Assembly: GCA_035628875.1 (NCBI GenBank) | Contig: DASPIZ010000055.1 | Span: forward strand, 62,001 to 126,000 | Length of the DNA: 64,000 bases | Source: Ohtaekwangia sp035628875 | Lineage (GTDB): Bacteria > Bacteroidota > Bacteroidia > Cytophagales > Cyclobacteriaceae | Reading direction: 5' to 3' | Part shown: positions 19,778-27,744 of the stretch, one piece after another | How the letters are laid out: every line of letters starts with the position of its first letter | How positions within the stretch are numbered: the stretch's first letter is position 1 | Notes under the pieces: model-generated | Databases searched by the model: none | The model's input: only the letters and a program-made list of their open reading frames with translations | Told to the model about the DNA's origin: nothing | Made by a program: the position numbers and the translations under genes

Positions 19778-20452
19778 TTAATCGAGATACATCCAAATTG
19801 GAATGAGGGCAAATAACGCAGGCACAACGATGGCGAACGCTTTCCCAACAAACTTGATAACAGGATTATACTTTGGATGGTTTAATCCCAATGTTTGAAA
19901 TGAGCTGATGAATCCATGCCATAAGTGAAACGCCAGCAAAAGCATGCTGATAACGTAGATGGCTACATACATCGGTTGAGAATAAGCCGCATCAACCACT
20001 GCATAAAGATCTTTTACAATAACGCCATCGTAATTTTGAGTTGGTATTCCACCCCAGTGCATTTGATACCAGAACCCACGCAGGTGTATGATCAGAAAAA
20101 TGAGAATGAATGTACCCAGGATACCCATGTTACGTGAGGTCCAGTGTGACGAGTTTTTAATTACCGCATAACCCTGGGATCCTCTTGCTGCACGATTTCT
20201 CGCGGACAACAAAATAGCCCAGATAATGTGGATTAGAATCAAGGCATAATTAACATAAGAGATGACAATAATAAACGTATTGGTTGTCATCAGTTGAGCA
20301 TATTCATTGAATGCCCTGCCCCCATCGGATTTTAAAAGCTGAAGATTACCTGCAAGGTGGACGACGAGAAAAAGAATCAGGAAAATACCTGTTAACGCCA
20401 TGAGAAGTTTTCTTCCGATGCTACTCGTCAGAAGCTTAGTGAACCAATTCAT
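19778..20452 (-). CDS. sdhC: Succinate dehydrogenase cytochrome b subunit (membrane anchor)
   Basis: 224 residues with five predicted membrane helices (for example ALTGIFLILFLVVHLAGNL, FIIVISYVNYALILIHIIWAIL, GILGTFILIFLIIHLRGFWY, YVISMLLLAFHLWHGFISSF and FAIVVPALFALIPIWMYL). Several of these helices contain histidines positioned to ligate two b haems (VVHLAG, LIHIIW, IIHLRG, AFHLWHG). A single fused five-helix subunit with no separate SdhD is the type-B arrangement, and no sdhD is found here. It is the first gene of the operon. Upstream on the minus strand, a TATGCTTTG sequence about 50 bases before the ATG resembles the Bacteroidota -7 box with one extra base; I treat that as weak evidence. 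Confidence 0.95.
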   Translation of the reverse strand: MNWFTKLLTSSIGRKLLMALTGIFLILFLVVHLAGNLQLLKSDGGRAFNEYAQLMTTNTFIIVISYVNYALILIHIIWAILLSARNRAARGSQGYAVIKNSSHWTSRNMGILGTFILIFLIIHLRGFWYQMHWGGIPTQNYDGVIVKDLYAVVDAAYSQPMYVAIYVISMLLLAFHLWHGFISSFQTLGLNHPKYNPVIKFVGKAFAIVVPALFALIPIWMYLD

Positions 20453-20553
20453 AAAATGCTTTCAGAATTTTTGCGAAAATTAGTTCTCAAAGCGAATTCT
20501 ACCAAAGCATACTTTACTTTATATATATTCTAAATAGCGGACAGGTAAGAATA

Positions 20554-20661
20554 TCATAGCGTTTCGAACAATAATATGATAACGGCGATAGCACTGATGG
20601 CGATTAAAAGAAACCATTCTTTCTTAACAAACCTGAAAATTGAATAAAAAACTGTTTTCAT
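20554..20661 (-). CDS. Possible 35-residue single-pass membrane peptide
   Basis: This short reading frame starts at the ATG at 20661 and encodes a charged amino end (KTVFYSIFRFVKKEWF) followed by one strongly hydrophobic helix (LLIAISAIAVIILLF), ending ETL. That is the layout of a real single-pass membrane microprotein rather than random sequence: basic cytoplasmic flank, then helix. It lies on the sdh strand, about 100 bases upstream of sdhC, and could be cotranscribed or independent. No Shine-Dalgarno sequence is visible, which is normal in this phylum. I do not recognise a family. It remains a prediction that depends on conservation in relatives. Confidence 0.4.
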   Translation of the reverse strand: MKTVFYSIFRFVKKEWFLLIAISAIAVIILLFETL

Positions 20662-20811
20662 ATTTTTAACGGTTATGGTGCTTAATTCCAATAATCAGAC
20701 CTAAAACATAAACATTTGAAAATCAATATGTAAATGTTCTGATGAACCAAAAACCGGATAATTCACTTATCCAATAATGAACTTAAATCCCAATTTGGAA
20801 TAAAAAATCAC

Positions 20812-20841
20812 TTTACTTGGTCGCAGGAAGGCTTAACTTTA
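20812..20841 (+). promoter_or_regulatory. Candidate dnaE promoter
   Basis: TTTA at 20812-20815, 18 bases, then TAACTTTA at 20834-20841, one mismatch from the Bacteroidota -7 consensus TAnnTTTG. Transcription would start about 20 bases before the dnaE ATG. Confidence 0.35.
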
Positions 20842-20866
20842 CACCCAACCACTACTCTTTTCTCAG

Positions 20867-23800
20867 ATGTATTTAATTTTTGATACCGAAACCACGGGGG
20901 TTCCGCATAATAAGACTGCACCGATTACAGATCTCGATAACTGGCCCAGGCTGGTTCAACTTGCGTGGCAACTCCATGATCCTAAAGGAAAGCTGATCAA
21001 TCGGAATAACAAGATTGTTAAGCCGGATGGATTCGATATTCCTTACAAAGCTGAACAGATTCACGGCGTGTCTACCAAACGCGCGATGGAGGAAGGGCAT
21101 GATCTTATGGATGTGCTGGCGGAATTCATTCAGGATTTAAGCAAAACTTCCTTACTTGTAGGACATAACATAGAATTTGACATCAATATTATTGGTGCCG
21201 AGTTTATTCGAAAATCGCTTGCGCCGGAACAATTCCTGAACCTGGCCAAGATTGACACCGGAATTTCCTCCACGGAATATTGTAACATGACAGGCGGTAT
21301 CGGGGGCCGGTTAAAAATGCCGCGACTCGTCGAACTCCATGAAAAACTGTTCGGTAAAAATTTTGGCGATGCCCATGACGCGGCTTACGACGTGGCAGCT
21401 ACGGCACGATGTTTCTTCGGGTTGGTTAAACAAAAGGTAGTTAAACCCTTTGACGAAACATTCATTGAAGAAATTGTATACGAAGAACCCGATCTTGAAG
21501 CTGCAAACTTTACAAAGCGTGAGAAAAAGAAAGAGGCCGGATATACGCTTGGTGAACGACATCACGACCTCAGCGACAATCCCGTTATCCAGCTTCATGC
21601 ACACTCTCAGTTCTCCGTGCTACAGGCTACACCGGACATTAAGTCCATGGTCGCGAAAGCGAAGTCGCTCAACATGCCCGCTGTTGCACTGACCGACCTT
21701 GGCAATATGTATGGTGCATTCAAGTTTGTTCGCGAAGCCATCAACCATGAAATCAAACCCATTGTCGGTTGTGAATTTTTTCTTGCAGACGAACGCAAAA
21801 AGCTCAAGTTCACAAAAGACAATCCCGACAAACGATATCACCAGGTACTCATAGCGAAAAATAAAAACGGGTATCACAACCTTGCCAAATTAAGTTCTTA
21901 TGGATTTATCGAAGGATTGTATGGCATTTACCCGCGTATCGACAAAGCCCTTGTACAGGAATACAAATATGATCTCATTGCTACAACGGGTGGCCTGGCC
22001 AGCGAAGTACCTCACCTCATTCTTAACGTAGGAGAAAAACAAGCCGAAGAGGCATTCAAATGGTGGCACAATTTATTTGGTGAAGATTTTTACATCGAAC
22101 TCAACCGGCACGGCATTCCCGAAGAAGACCACGTAAACGGTGTACTGCTGCGCTTCGCAGAAAAATACAGTGTAAAATATTTTGCAGCGAATGAATCGTT
22201 TTATCTCGATAAAGAAGAAGCCAATGCCCACGATGTTTTGCTGTGTATAAAAGAAGGCGAATTTAAATCCACACCTATTGGTTACGGTCGTGGTCACCGT
22301 TATGGGCTTTCTAATACAGAATACTACTACAAGTCGCCCGAAGAAATGAAATCCATTTTCCGTGACTTACCACAGGCGATCGAAACCATTGGCGAGATTC
22401 TGAATAAAATTGAAAGCTACACCCTCGAACGAAATGTCCTGCTTCCGAAGTTTGATATTCCAAAAGAATTTGAAACTGAAGACGATTATCTCCGTCATCT
22501 TACGTATGAAGGAGCGCATAAAAAATATGCGGAGATCACGGATGCCATACGCGATCGTCTTGACTTCGAATTAGAGACCATTAAGAAAACAGGTTACCCC
22601 GGATACTTTCTCATCGTTCAGGACTTCACGTCCAAAGCCAGGGAGATTGGTGTTTCGGTTGGACCGGGTCGCGGATCTGCGGCAGGCTCTGCTGTTGCGT
22701 ATTGTATCGGTATTACAAACGTTGACCCCATCAAATACGATTTGCTGTTTGAGCGTTTCTTAAATCCTGATCGTGTTTCACTTCCCGATATTGATATTGA
22801 CTTCGATGATGAAGGTCGTGATCGCGTGCTTAAATACGTGATCGAAAAATATGGAAAGACCCAGGTCGCCCAGATCATTACCTATGGTACGATGGCAGCC
22901 AAATCATCCATCCGCGATTGCGCACGGGTAATGGAACTTCCGTTGAGCGATGCAAACATTCTTGCGAAAATGATTCCGGAACGTCCGGGCACTTCGTTGA
23001 ATGACGCATTCCAGGAAGTTCGTGAGCTTGCTGATATTAAAAAAGGCAATGACCTGAGAGCACAAGTACTGCAACAGGCAATCATCCTCGAGGGATCCGT
23101 TCGGAATACGGGTACCCATGCGTGTGGTGTCATCATCACGCCAGATGATTTAACCAAGTTCGTACCAGTGTCGACAGCGAAAGATTCGGATATGCTGGTG
23201 ACTCAGTTTGATAACAGCGTTGTTGAAAGTGCCGGTATGCTGAAGATGGACTTCCTCGGCCTTACAACGCTTTCTGTTATCAACAGTGCTGTAAAAAACA
23301 TCAAGAAAAGTAAAGGAATACAGATTGTGGTAGATGACATACCACTCGATGATGAAAAAACTTACCAGTTATTTCAGCGTGGCGAAACAGCGGGAACGTT
23401 TCAGTTTGAAAGTCCCGGTATGCAAAAATACCTGCGGCAGCTAAAGCCCGATAAGTTTGAAGATCTTATCGCGATGAACGCATTGTATCGACCGGGACCG
23501 ATGGAATACATCCCTGCTTTTATTAACCGCAAGCACGGACGAGAGCCGATCAAATACGACCTCGCAGAGATGGAAGAATTCCTGGATGAGACGTACGGTA
23601 TCACGGTTTACCAGGAACAGGTGATGTTGCTTTCACAGAAACTCGCCGGGTTCAGCAAAGGTGATGCCGATGTGCTTCGTAAAGCGATGGGTAAAAAGCA
23701 AAAGGCGGTGCTTGATAAGATGAAAGATAAATTCATCAAGGGCTGTGCAGAACGCGGTCATGCAAAAGAAATTTGCGAGAAGATCTGGACCGACTGGGAA

Positions 23801-25057
23801 GCCTTCGCGCAGTATGCGTTTAACAAATCACACTCGACTTGTTATTCGCTTGTAGCTTACCATACCGCCTATCTTAAGGCTAATTACCCGGCCGAATATA
23901 TGGCCGCCGTTTTAACACATTCTCAAAACAACCTGGAAAATGTAACCTTCTTTATTGAAGAGTGCCGAAGCCTTGGCATCAAAGTACTGGGACCTCACGT
24001 AAATGAATCGGGTGTATACTTTGAAGTGAACAAAGCTGGAGAGATTCGCTTCGGGCTGGGCGCTATTAAAGGTGCTGGTGAGGCCGCCGTTGAAGCCATC
24101 ATTCTCGAACGCGATGCAAATGGTCCTTATGCAGACATCTTCGAGTTTGCTAAACGCATAAACCAGCGATCAGTAACGAAGAAAACTTTTGAATGCCTGG
24201 CGTTATCCGGAGCATTTGATTGTTTTGAAGGAATCCACCGCCGTCAATATGTCTATGCGAAGGATGGTGATATCAGCTTAGCGGAAAAAGCCATTAAGTA
24301 TGCGATCAAGACACAGCAGGAAGAACAAAGTGCACAAGCCAGTCTTTTCGGAGGAAGTTCGGGTACAGTGATGCCTAAACCAAGAATTGATTTTGTAGAA
24401 CCTTTCAGCGAGATCGAGAAGTTAAATCTTGAAAAAGAAGTTGTCGGTATTTACATCTCCGGACACCCTCTTGATAACTTCCGTTTTGAGATGGACGCAT
24501 TCTGCACCGCAGCATGTAGTCAATTGAACGAGATCGAAACTTTACTGGGCCGCGACCTGAAACTTGGTGGCATTGTTTCCATGGTGGAACATCGCACAAC
24601 AAAAACCGGAAAACCTTTCGGGAAGTTTACCCTTGAGGATTATGGTGGCAATTGTACATTTATTTTGTTTGGAGAAGATTATTTAAAATTCAAAAACTTC
24701 ATGAACATCGGCTGGTTTCTTTTTGTGGAAGGCGCCGTGATCAAAAATTCATGGGGACAACAAAATATAGAATTTAAGATCCGGAACATAGATCTGTTAA
24801 ATGAAATTGGAATAAAACGCAGCAAGGGAGTTCAGCTTCGTATTAATGCCACCGAAATCAGTAAAGACTTTATTGGAAAAATTGAAGATGTGTGCCAGGA
24901 ATTTTCCGGCAACACACCACTCTACCTTAAGATACGTGATGAACAAGAGAACATTAACCTCGAGTTAATGAGCAGAAGATTCCGCATTCATCCGGTAAAC
25001 GACATGGTTAGGAAAATGAAAAAAGTGGGAGCAGTGGAAGTGGAAGTTGTTCTTTAG
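20867..25057 (+). CDS. dnaE: DNA polymerase III alpha subunit with fused N-terminal 3'-5' exonuclease
   Basis: 1396 residues, about 230 longer than a standard DnaE. Residues 1-185 form a DEDDh exonuclease domain: ExoI FDTETTG, ExoII VGHNIEFDINI, ExoIII HDAAYDVAATA. The alpha subunit then begins with a PHP domain near residue 244 (LHAHSQFSVLQ). The catalytic polymerase centre LPDIDIDFDDEGRDRV is near residue 640, with the finger and palm regions intact (GPGRGSAAGS, NRKHGREPIKYDL, AFNKSHSTCYSLVAYHTAYLKANYP). An OB domain sits at the C-terminus (KLGGIVSMVEHRTTKTGKPFG). The PHP motif that in metal-binding alphas reads TDHG is TDLG here, so the PHP has lost at least one metal ligand and proofreading probably rests on the fused domain. 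It replicates the chromosome; it is a monocistronic plus-strand gene by spacing. Confidence 0.96.
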   Translation: MYLIFDTETTGVPHNKTAPITDLDNWPRLVQLAWQLHDPKGKLINRNNKIVKPDGFDIPYKAEQIHGVSTKRAMEEGHDLMDVLAEFIQDLSKTSLLVGHNIEFDINIIGAEFIRKSLAPEQFLNLAKIDTGISSTEYCNMTGGIGGRLKMPRLVELHEKLFGKNFGDAHDAAYDVAATARCFFGLVKQKVVKPFDETFIEEIVYEEPDLEAANFTKREKKKEAGYTLGERHHDLSDNPVIQLHAHSQFSVLQATPDIKSMVAKAKSLNMPAVALTDLGNMYGAFKFVREAINHEIKPIVGCEFFLADERKKLKFTKDNPDKRYHQVLIAKNKNGYHNLAKLSSYGFIEGLYGIYPRIDKALVQEYKYDLIATTGGLASEVPHLILNVGEKQAEEAFKWWHNLFGEDFYIELNRHGIPEEDHVNGVLLRFAEKYSVKYFAANESFYLDKEEANAHDVLLCIKEGEFKSTPIGYGRGHRYGLSNTEYYYKSPEEMKSIFRDLPQAIETIGEILNKIESYTLERNVLLPKFDIPKEFETEDDYLRHLTYEGAHKKYAEITDAIRDRLDFELETIKKTGYPGYFLIVQDFTSKAREIGVSVGPGRGSAAGSAVAYCIGITNVDPIKYDLLFERFLNPDRVSLPDIDIDFDDEGRDRVLKYVIEKYGKTQVAQIITYGTMAAKSSIRDCARVMELPLSDANILAKMIPERPGTSLNDAFQEVRELADIKKGNDLRAQVLQQAIILEGSVRNTGTHACGVIITPDDLTKFVPVSTAKDSDMLVTQFDNSVVESAGMLKMDFLGLTTLSVINSAVKNIKKSKGIQIVVDDIPLDDEKTYQLFQRGETAGTFQFESPGMQKYLRQLKPDKFEDLIAMNALYRPGPMEYIPAFINRKHGREPIKYDLAEMEEFLDETYGITVYQEQVMLLSQKLAGFSKGDADVLRKAMGKKQKAVLDKMKDKFIKGCAERGHAKEICEKIWTDWEAFAQYAFNKSHSTCYSLVAYHTAYLKANYPAEYMAAVLTHSQNNLENVTFFIEECRSLGIKVLGPHVNESGVYFEVNKAGEIRFGLGAIKGAGEAAVEAIILERDANGPYADIFEFAKRINQRSVTKKTFECLALSGAFDCFEGIHRRQYVYAKDGDISLAEKAIKYAIKTQQEEQSAQASLFGGSSGTVMPKPRIDFVEPFSEIEKLNLEKEVVGIYISGHPLDNFRFEMDAFCTAACSQLNEIETLLGRDLKLGGIVSMVEHRTTKTGKPFGKFTLEDYGGNCTFILFGEDYLKFKNFMNIGWFLFVEGAVIKNSWGQQNIEFKIRNIDLLNEIGIKRSKGVQLRINATEISKDFIGKIEDVCQEFSGNTPLYLKIRDEQENINLELMSRRFRIHPVNDMVRKMKKVGAVEVEVVL

Positions 25058-25063
25058 TTTTAT

Positions 25064-25182
25064 GGTTCAAGGTTCATGGTTCAAAGTTCCGACCCTACCA
25101 CCGGGGTCCGATTAGCTTTGATAAAAAAGTAACTGCCATTTGTTTCAGGTTTGACGTTTTGGTTTGAGGTTGGTTTTACGAT
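25064..25182 (+). repeat. Dispersed intergenic repeat, copy A
   Basis: Left block 25064-25089 is three GGTTCAAG/GGTTCATG/GGTTCAAAG words in a row. The right block 25148-25172 carries GGTTTGACG and GGTTTGAGG words and runs into TTGGTTTTacGA. A roughly 58-base spacer separates them. The element begins 7 bases after the dnaE stop. Confidence 0.7.
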
Positions 25183-25274
25183 AATTCATAGCCTACGTAC
25201 ACTTCAGGAAGAACGAATAAAAGGACAATTGAAAAATCTCGTGAATCCATTGCGTTTGGAAGTGTGTTATATAG

Positions 25275-25349
25275 GAGTTCAAGGTTGGCGTTCGATAACG
25301 GAGGGGTTTGCGAAATTGTGAGGTTTGAGGTTTGAGGGTTTGAGGTTCA
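25275..25349 (+). repeat. Dispersed intergenic repeat, copy B (with core)
   Basis: A left block remnant (GAGTTCAAGGTTGG) is followed by a core close to CGATAACGGAGGGGTTTGCG (25293-25312). Then come three GGTTTGAGG-type words. The core resembles those in copies D and G elsewhere in the window. Confidence 0.7.
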
Positions 25350-25460
25350 AAAACTTAACGGTTATCGAAAACGAACTCGTAACTCGAAGCTGATGGCTCG
25401 AGGCTACTCGGGAAGCCATTTGAACAAACGATCAGCCGGACAGGCAATTCGCTTACTCGG

Positions 25461-25491
25461 TTTCGATAATGAACTATTCCATGTACCTTTG
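25461..25491 (+). promoter_or_regulatory. trxA promoter
   Basis: A -33 box TTTC at 25461-25464, 19-base spacer, and an exact -7 box TACCTTTG at 25484-25491, matching the Bacteroidota TTTG-19-TAnnTTTG pattern. It leaves a leader of about 45-50 bases before the trxA ATG. Confidence 0.65.
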
Positions 25492-25545
25492 CGTTCGGTA
25501 CTTGAAAACCTTAAAAAATTTTAAAACTTTAACTTTTTTACTCTA

Positions 25546-25866
25546 ATGGGAAAAGCAATTGAACTTAACGACGCAAACTTCGACGAGATTATTAATTCGG
25601 ATAAGCCGGTACTGGTAGATTTCTGGGCTGAATGGTGCGGTCCGTGTAAGATGATTGGCCCTGTGGTGGAAGAGTTGGCTGGAGATTTCGAAGGTAAAGC
25701 GGTTGTTGGAAAACTTAATGTGGATGAAAATCCTACGGTAACAGCTCGTTTTGGCGTTCGGAGCATCCCTACCCTGTTGGTTTTCAAAGGCGGTCAAATT
25801 GTGGATAAGCAAGTTGGCGCTGTACCTAAATCAGTTCTTAATCAAAAGCTGGAAGCGCAGGTGTAG
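25546..25866 (+). CDS. trxA: Thioredoxin
   Basis: 106 residues, the standard length. The redox-active pair is Cys31 and Cys34 in WAEWCGPCK. The rest of the fold is canonical: PVLVDFW before the active site, VGKLNVDENPTVTARFGVRSIPTL with the cis-proline motif SIPTL, then FKGGQIVDKQVGAVPK. It has no signal peptide, so it is a cytoplasmic disulfide reductase that passes electrons from thioredoxin reductase to targets such as ribonucleotide reductase. It is preceded by a well-formed promoter and followed by a strong terminator, so it is transcribed alone. Confidence 0.97.
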   Translation: MGKAIELNDANFDEIINSDKPVLVDFWAEWCGPCKMIGPVVEELAGDFEGKAVVGKLNVDENPTVTARFGVRSIPTLLVFKGGQIVDKQVGAVPKSVLNQKLEAQV

Positions 25867-25894
25867 AACCTGATTAAATCAGTTTATTAATATT

Positions 25895-25926
25895 AAAAAG
25901 GTATCCTTCAAAGGGTACCTTTTTTT
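25895..25926 (+). terminator. Rho-independent terminator after trxA
   Basis: AAAAAGGTATCC pairs with GGGTACCTTTTT (one wobble) around a short loop and ends in a T-run. The symmetric A/T tracts could also stop transcripts of the minus-strand Uma2 remnant that converges on it. Confidence 0.85.
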
Positions 25927-25938
25927 ATAGCCTGATTC

Positions 25939-26524
25939 TTATAACCTCACACTCCTATAAGCCGATTCCAAATCAAGGTGCAGGCTCAGCGCGTTGATAT
26001 ACATCTTTTCATTTAAGGTTTTATATTCCTGTAATTCCCAATGGCCAACATCATTTACATAAAAGGATTCAACAGAAACGGCATTGGAATCGATGAGTAA
26101 ATAATTTTTCAGCGATGGAATGTCGCGGTAAAGTTTAAACTTCCCGCCACGATCATAATCCTTTGTAGTCAATGATAACACCTCAATAATCACTGTTGGA
26201 TTTACAGCATTATAATTATCCCTGTTTAAAGTTTCTATTTCACCGCAAAACACTGAGATGTCAGGATAGGTAAAGCGTATTTCTTTCAATATGTACGCGT
26301 TGATCACTTCCAAACGGCCTACATGGCTTGCCATCTAGCTGCAATAATAAACTTTTAAGCACATTCATTACAATGGTATTGTGCTGTATTCCGGCACCTG
26401 CCATGGCAAAAACTTCACCTTCATAAAACTCATACTTTTCTGTGGTTGTTTTGGCCAACTCAAGGTACTCCGCTATCGTAAGTTTTTTTTTACTGAAAAC
26501 AATGTCTGGTTCCCGGGTTTCCAT
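25939..26524 (-). pseudogene. Uma2-family endonuclease-like gene, frame broken
   Basis: Two overlapping frames together make one Uma2-like protein. The first (from the ATG at 26524) gives the N-terminal part, LTIAEYLELAKTTTEKYEF, YEGEVFAMAGAG and FGSDQRVHIE, and hits a stop soon after. The second continues with the catalytic part: FTYPDISVFCGE, NPTVIIEVLSLTT and YDRGGKFKLYRDIPSL, the PD-(D/E)xK-like core of the family. The switch lies near 26275-26295, just before the FTYPD motif, so a single insertion or deletion would join them. This is either a true frameshift or a sequencing error in an A-rich stretch. Uma2 proteins are widespread, multi-copy and poorly understood. It converges with trxA. 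Confidence 0.8.
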
Positions 26525-26670
26525 CACCGAAAATATCAAAAATTGCGTATTAAACCAGTTTCCATTCTGGAGCCCCAGCCTCTACCAAGCCAGGAATAGG
26601 GCTCTGGCAGTTCTGTATACAGTAGAATCGCAGATCCTGAGGAGAAACATTGGATTGCCATAAATTTAAA

Positions 26671-26760
26671 AAACCAACCAACCTTTAAAGAGAACCTTAC
26701 AATTTCCAAACTCAATCAGGAAATGACCAAAACTTTGAAGCATGAACCTTGAACTTTGAG
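26671..26760 (-). repeat. Dispersed intergenic repeat, copy C (partial, reverse)
   Basis: Read on the minus strand it gives CTCAAAGTTCAAGGTTCATG, then more degenerate sequence, then AAAGGTTGGTTGGTTT. The GGTTTGAGG block and core are not clear, so this is a partial or diverged copy. Confidence 0.55.
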
Positions 26761-26772
26761 CTTATAGCAACA

Positions 26773-26943
26773 TTTTAACCGCGAAGGCGCTGAGACGCTA
26801 AATTTCGCAAAGTAATATCCTATTTAACACTTCGCGTGCCTCTGGTCTTCGCGACTTCGCGGTGAGAAAACACTACCATTGTACTATCGAAATTTGATAA
26901 ATGCGCTTAACCGCAAACATAGGAATCGCAGCGTTACGCAAAG
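26773..26943. repeat. ACCGCGAAG-type intergenic repeat cluster
   Basis: Three related units. The first opens ACCGCGAAGGCGCTGAGACG (26778-26797) and ends TTTCGCAAAG (to 26812). An inverted unit ends CTTCGCGACTTCGCGGT (26847-26863). A degenerate direct unit at 26909-26943 starts ACCGCAAAC and ends ACGCAAAG. ACCGCGAAG and CTTCGCGGT form a perfect 9-base inverted repeat with a 68-base loop. Confidence 0.6.
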
Positions 26944-26979
26944 CCAAACGTAAATTTGAAAAACGAATCGTGTCAACTA

Positions 26980-27093
26980 TCAAAAAACCAACATCAAACC
27001 TCAAACATCAAACCTCGAACAACTTTCGCAAAACGTTTTGTTACCGAACTCCAACCTTGAACTTTTGAACTTTGAACCATGAACTTTTAAAAC
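26980..27093 (-). repeat. Dispersed intergenic repeat, copy D (reverse, complete)
   Basis: On the minus strand: GTTCATGGTTCAAAGTTC and AGTTCAAGG words, then GGAGTTCGGTAACAAAACG, then TTTTGCGAAAGTTG, then repeated GGTTTGATG/GGTTTGAGG words and TTGGTTTTTTGA. It has all three modules (left block, core, right block). Confidence 0.7.
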
Positions 27094-27153
27094 TTTTTCT
27101 ATCCGAAGCAACCCCTCCTGCCGTTTATGCATCTTGTACGCGTAAACCAGTCG

Positions 27154-27744
27154 ATGGAACTAAAAATTTACCGGGTGAGGGAGGAAGAACTCATTCAGGG
27201 ATGCCTGAAGCAGGACAGAAATGCGCAAAAGCGTTTGTATGAGTTGTACTCCACCAGGATGTACACGCTCTGCTGCCGGTATATTAAGGACTCCATGCAA
27301 GCTGAAGACATACTTGTATCGGCCTTTACGAAGGTTTTCGACAAGATCGGGCAATTCAAAATGGAGGGTAGTTTTGAAGGGTGGATCCGTCGCATCGTGG
27401 TGAATGAATCGCTAACCTATCTGCGGAAGTCACGTAGCATGTATCTGGTAACAGATCTTGAACAAGCAGACCGGGAACCGGATTATGCAAACTTAAGTGA
27501 TCACCTCGAAGCCGAAGATCTGCTTACCATGATTCAGGAACTTCCCACCGGCTACCGTATTGTATTTAATATGTACGCTATCGATGGCTACTCACATAAA
27601 GAAATTGCCGAACACCTCGGCATCAGCGAAAATACTTCGAAGTCTCAGCTTAGTAGAGCGAGAACTTATCTTCAAAAAGCACTGACATCGCAAGATTGGG
27701 TTTCATCAAAAAATATCAACGATCATGAAGCAGCAACCCGATAA
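27154..27744 (+). CDS. RNA polymerase sigma factor, ECF (sigma-70 family)
   Basis: 196 residues from the ATG at 27154; an in-frame ATG at 27127 is also possible but adds an atypical leader. Region 2 is at residues 10-85 (EELIQGCLKQDRNAQKRLYELY, then YIKDSMQAEDILVSAFTKVF and FEGWIRRIVVNESL). Region 4 is a helix-turn-helix near residues 130-185 (LPTGYRIVFNMYAIDGYSHK and EIAEHLGISENTSKSQLSRA). There is no sigma region 3, as expected for the extracytoplasmic-function class. Its 3' end overlaps the next gene by 20 bases, so the two are translationally coupled; that gene looks like its membrane anti-sigma factor. The stimulus is unknown. Confidence 0.93.
   Translation: MELKIYRVREEELIQGCLKQDRNAQKRLYELYSTRMYTLCCRYIKDSMQAEDILVSAFTKVFDKIGQFKMEGSFEGWIRRIVVNESLTYLRKSRSMYLVTDLEQADREPDYANLSDHLEAEDLLTMIQELPTGYRIVFNMYAIDGYSHKEIAEHLGISENTSKSQLSRARTYLQKALTSQDWVSSKNINDHEAATR

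Larger units (their letters stand above)
20453..20866. other. Divergent intergenic region between sdhC and dnaE
   Basis: 414 bases containing the sdhC and dnaE promoters. A possible 35-residue membrane peptide gene on the minus strand sits at 20554-20661. A perfect 7-base inverted repeat (AACATTT at 20711-20717 and AAATGTT at 20732-20738) lies upstream of that small gene. Confidence 0.6.
25058..25545. other. Gene-free interval between dnaE and trxA
   Basis: 488 bases without a credible gene. It contains two copies of the dispersed GGTTCAAG/GGTTTGAGG repeat family (annotated separately) and the trxA promoter. A small hairpin (GACCC/GGGTC near 25091-25107) is present, but no clear dnaE terminator is seen. 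Confidence 0.6.
26540..27126. other. Repeat-rich gene-free interval before the ECF sigma gene
   Basis: 587 bases without a credible gene, dense in repeats: dispersed repeat copies C and D in reverse orientation, and between them a cluster of ACCGCGAAG-type words. No TAnnTTTG promoter for the sigma gene was found close to its start. Confidence 0.6.

Noticed and set aside
20867..25057. Intein in the oversized dnaE
   Set aside because: The extra length is entirely accounted for by the N-terminal exonuclease; the catalytic region is collinear with no intein motifs.
25064..25349. CRISPR array in the dnaE-trxA gap
   Set aside because: Word spacing is irregular, the words are 8-10 bases, spacers are not of constant length and no cas gene lies in the window.
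26270..26300. Programmed ribosomal frameshift in the Uma2 gene
   Set aside because: No classical slippery heptamer or downstream structure; the simpler explanation is a broken gene or read error, though slippage on the A-rich run cannot be excluded.
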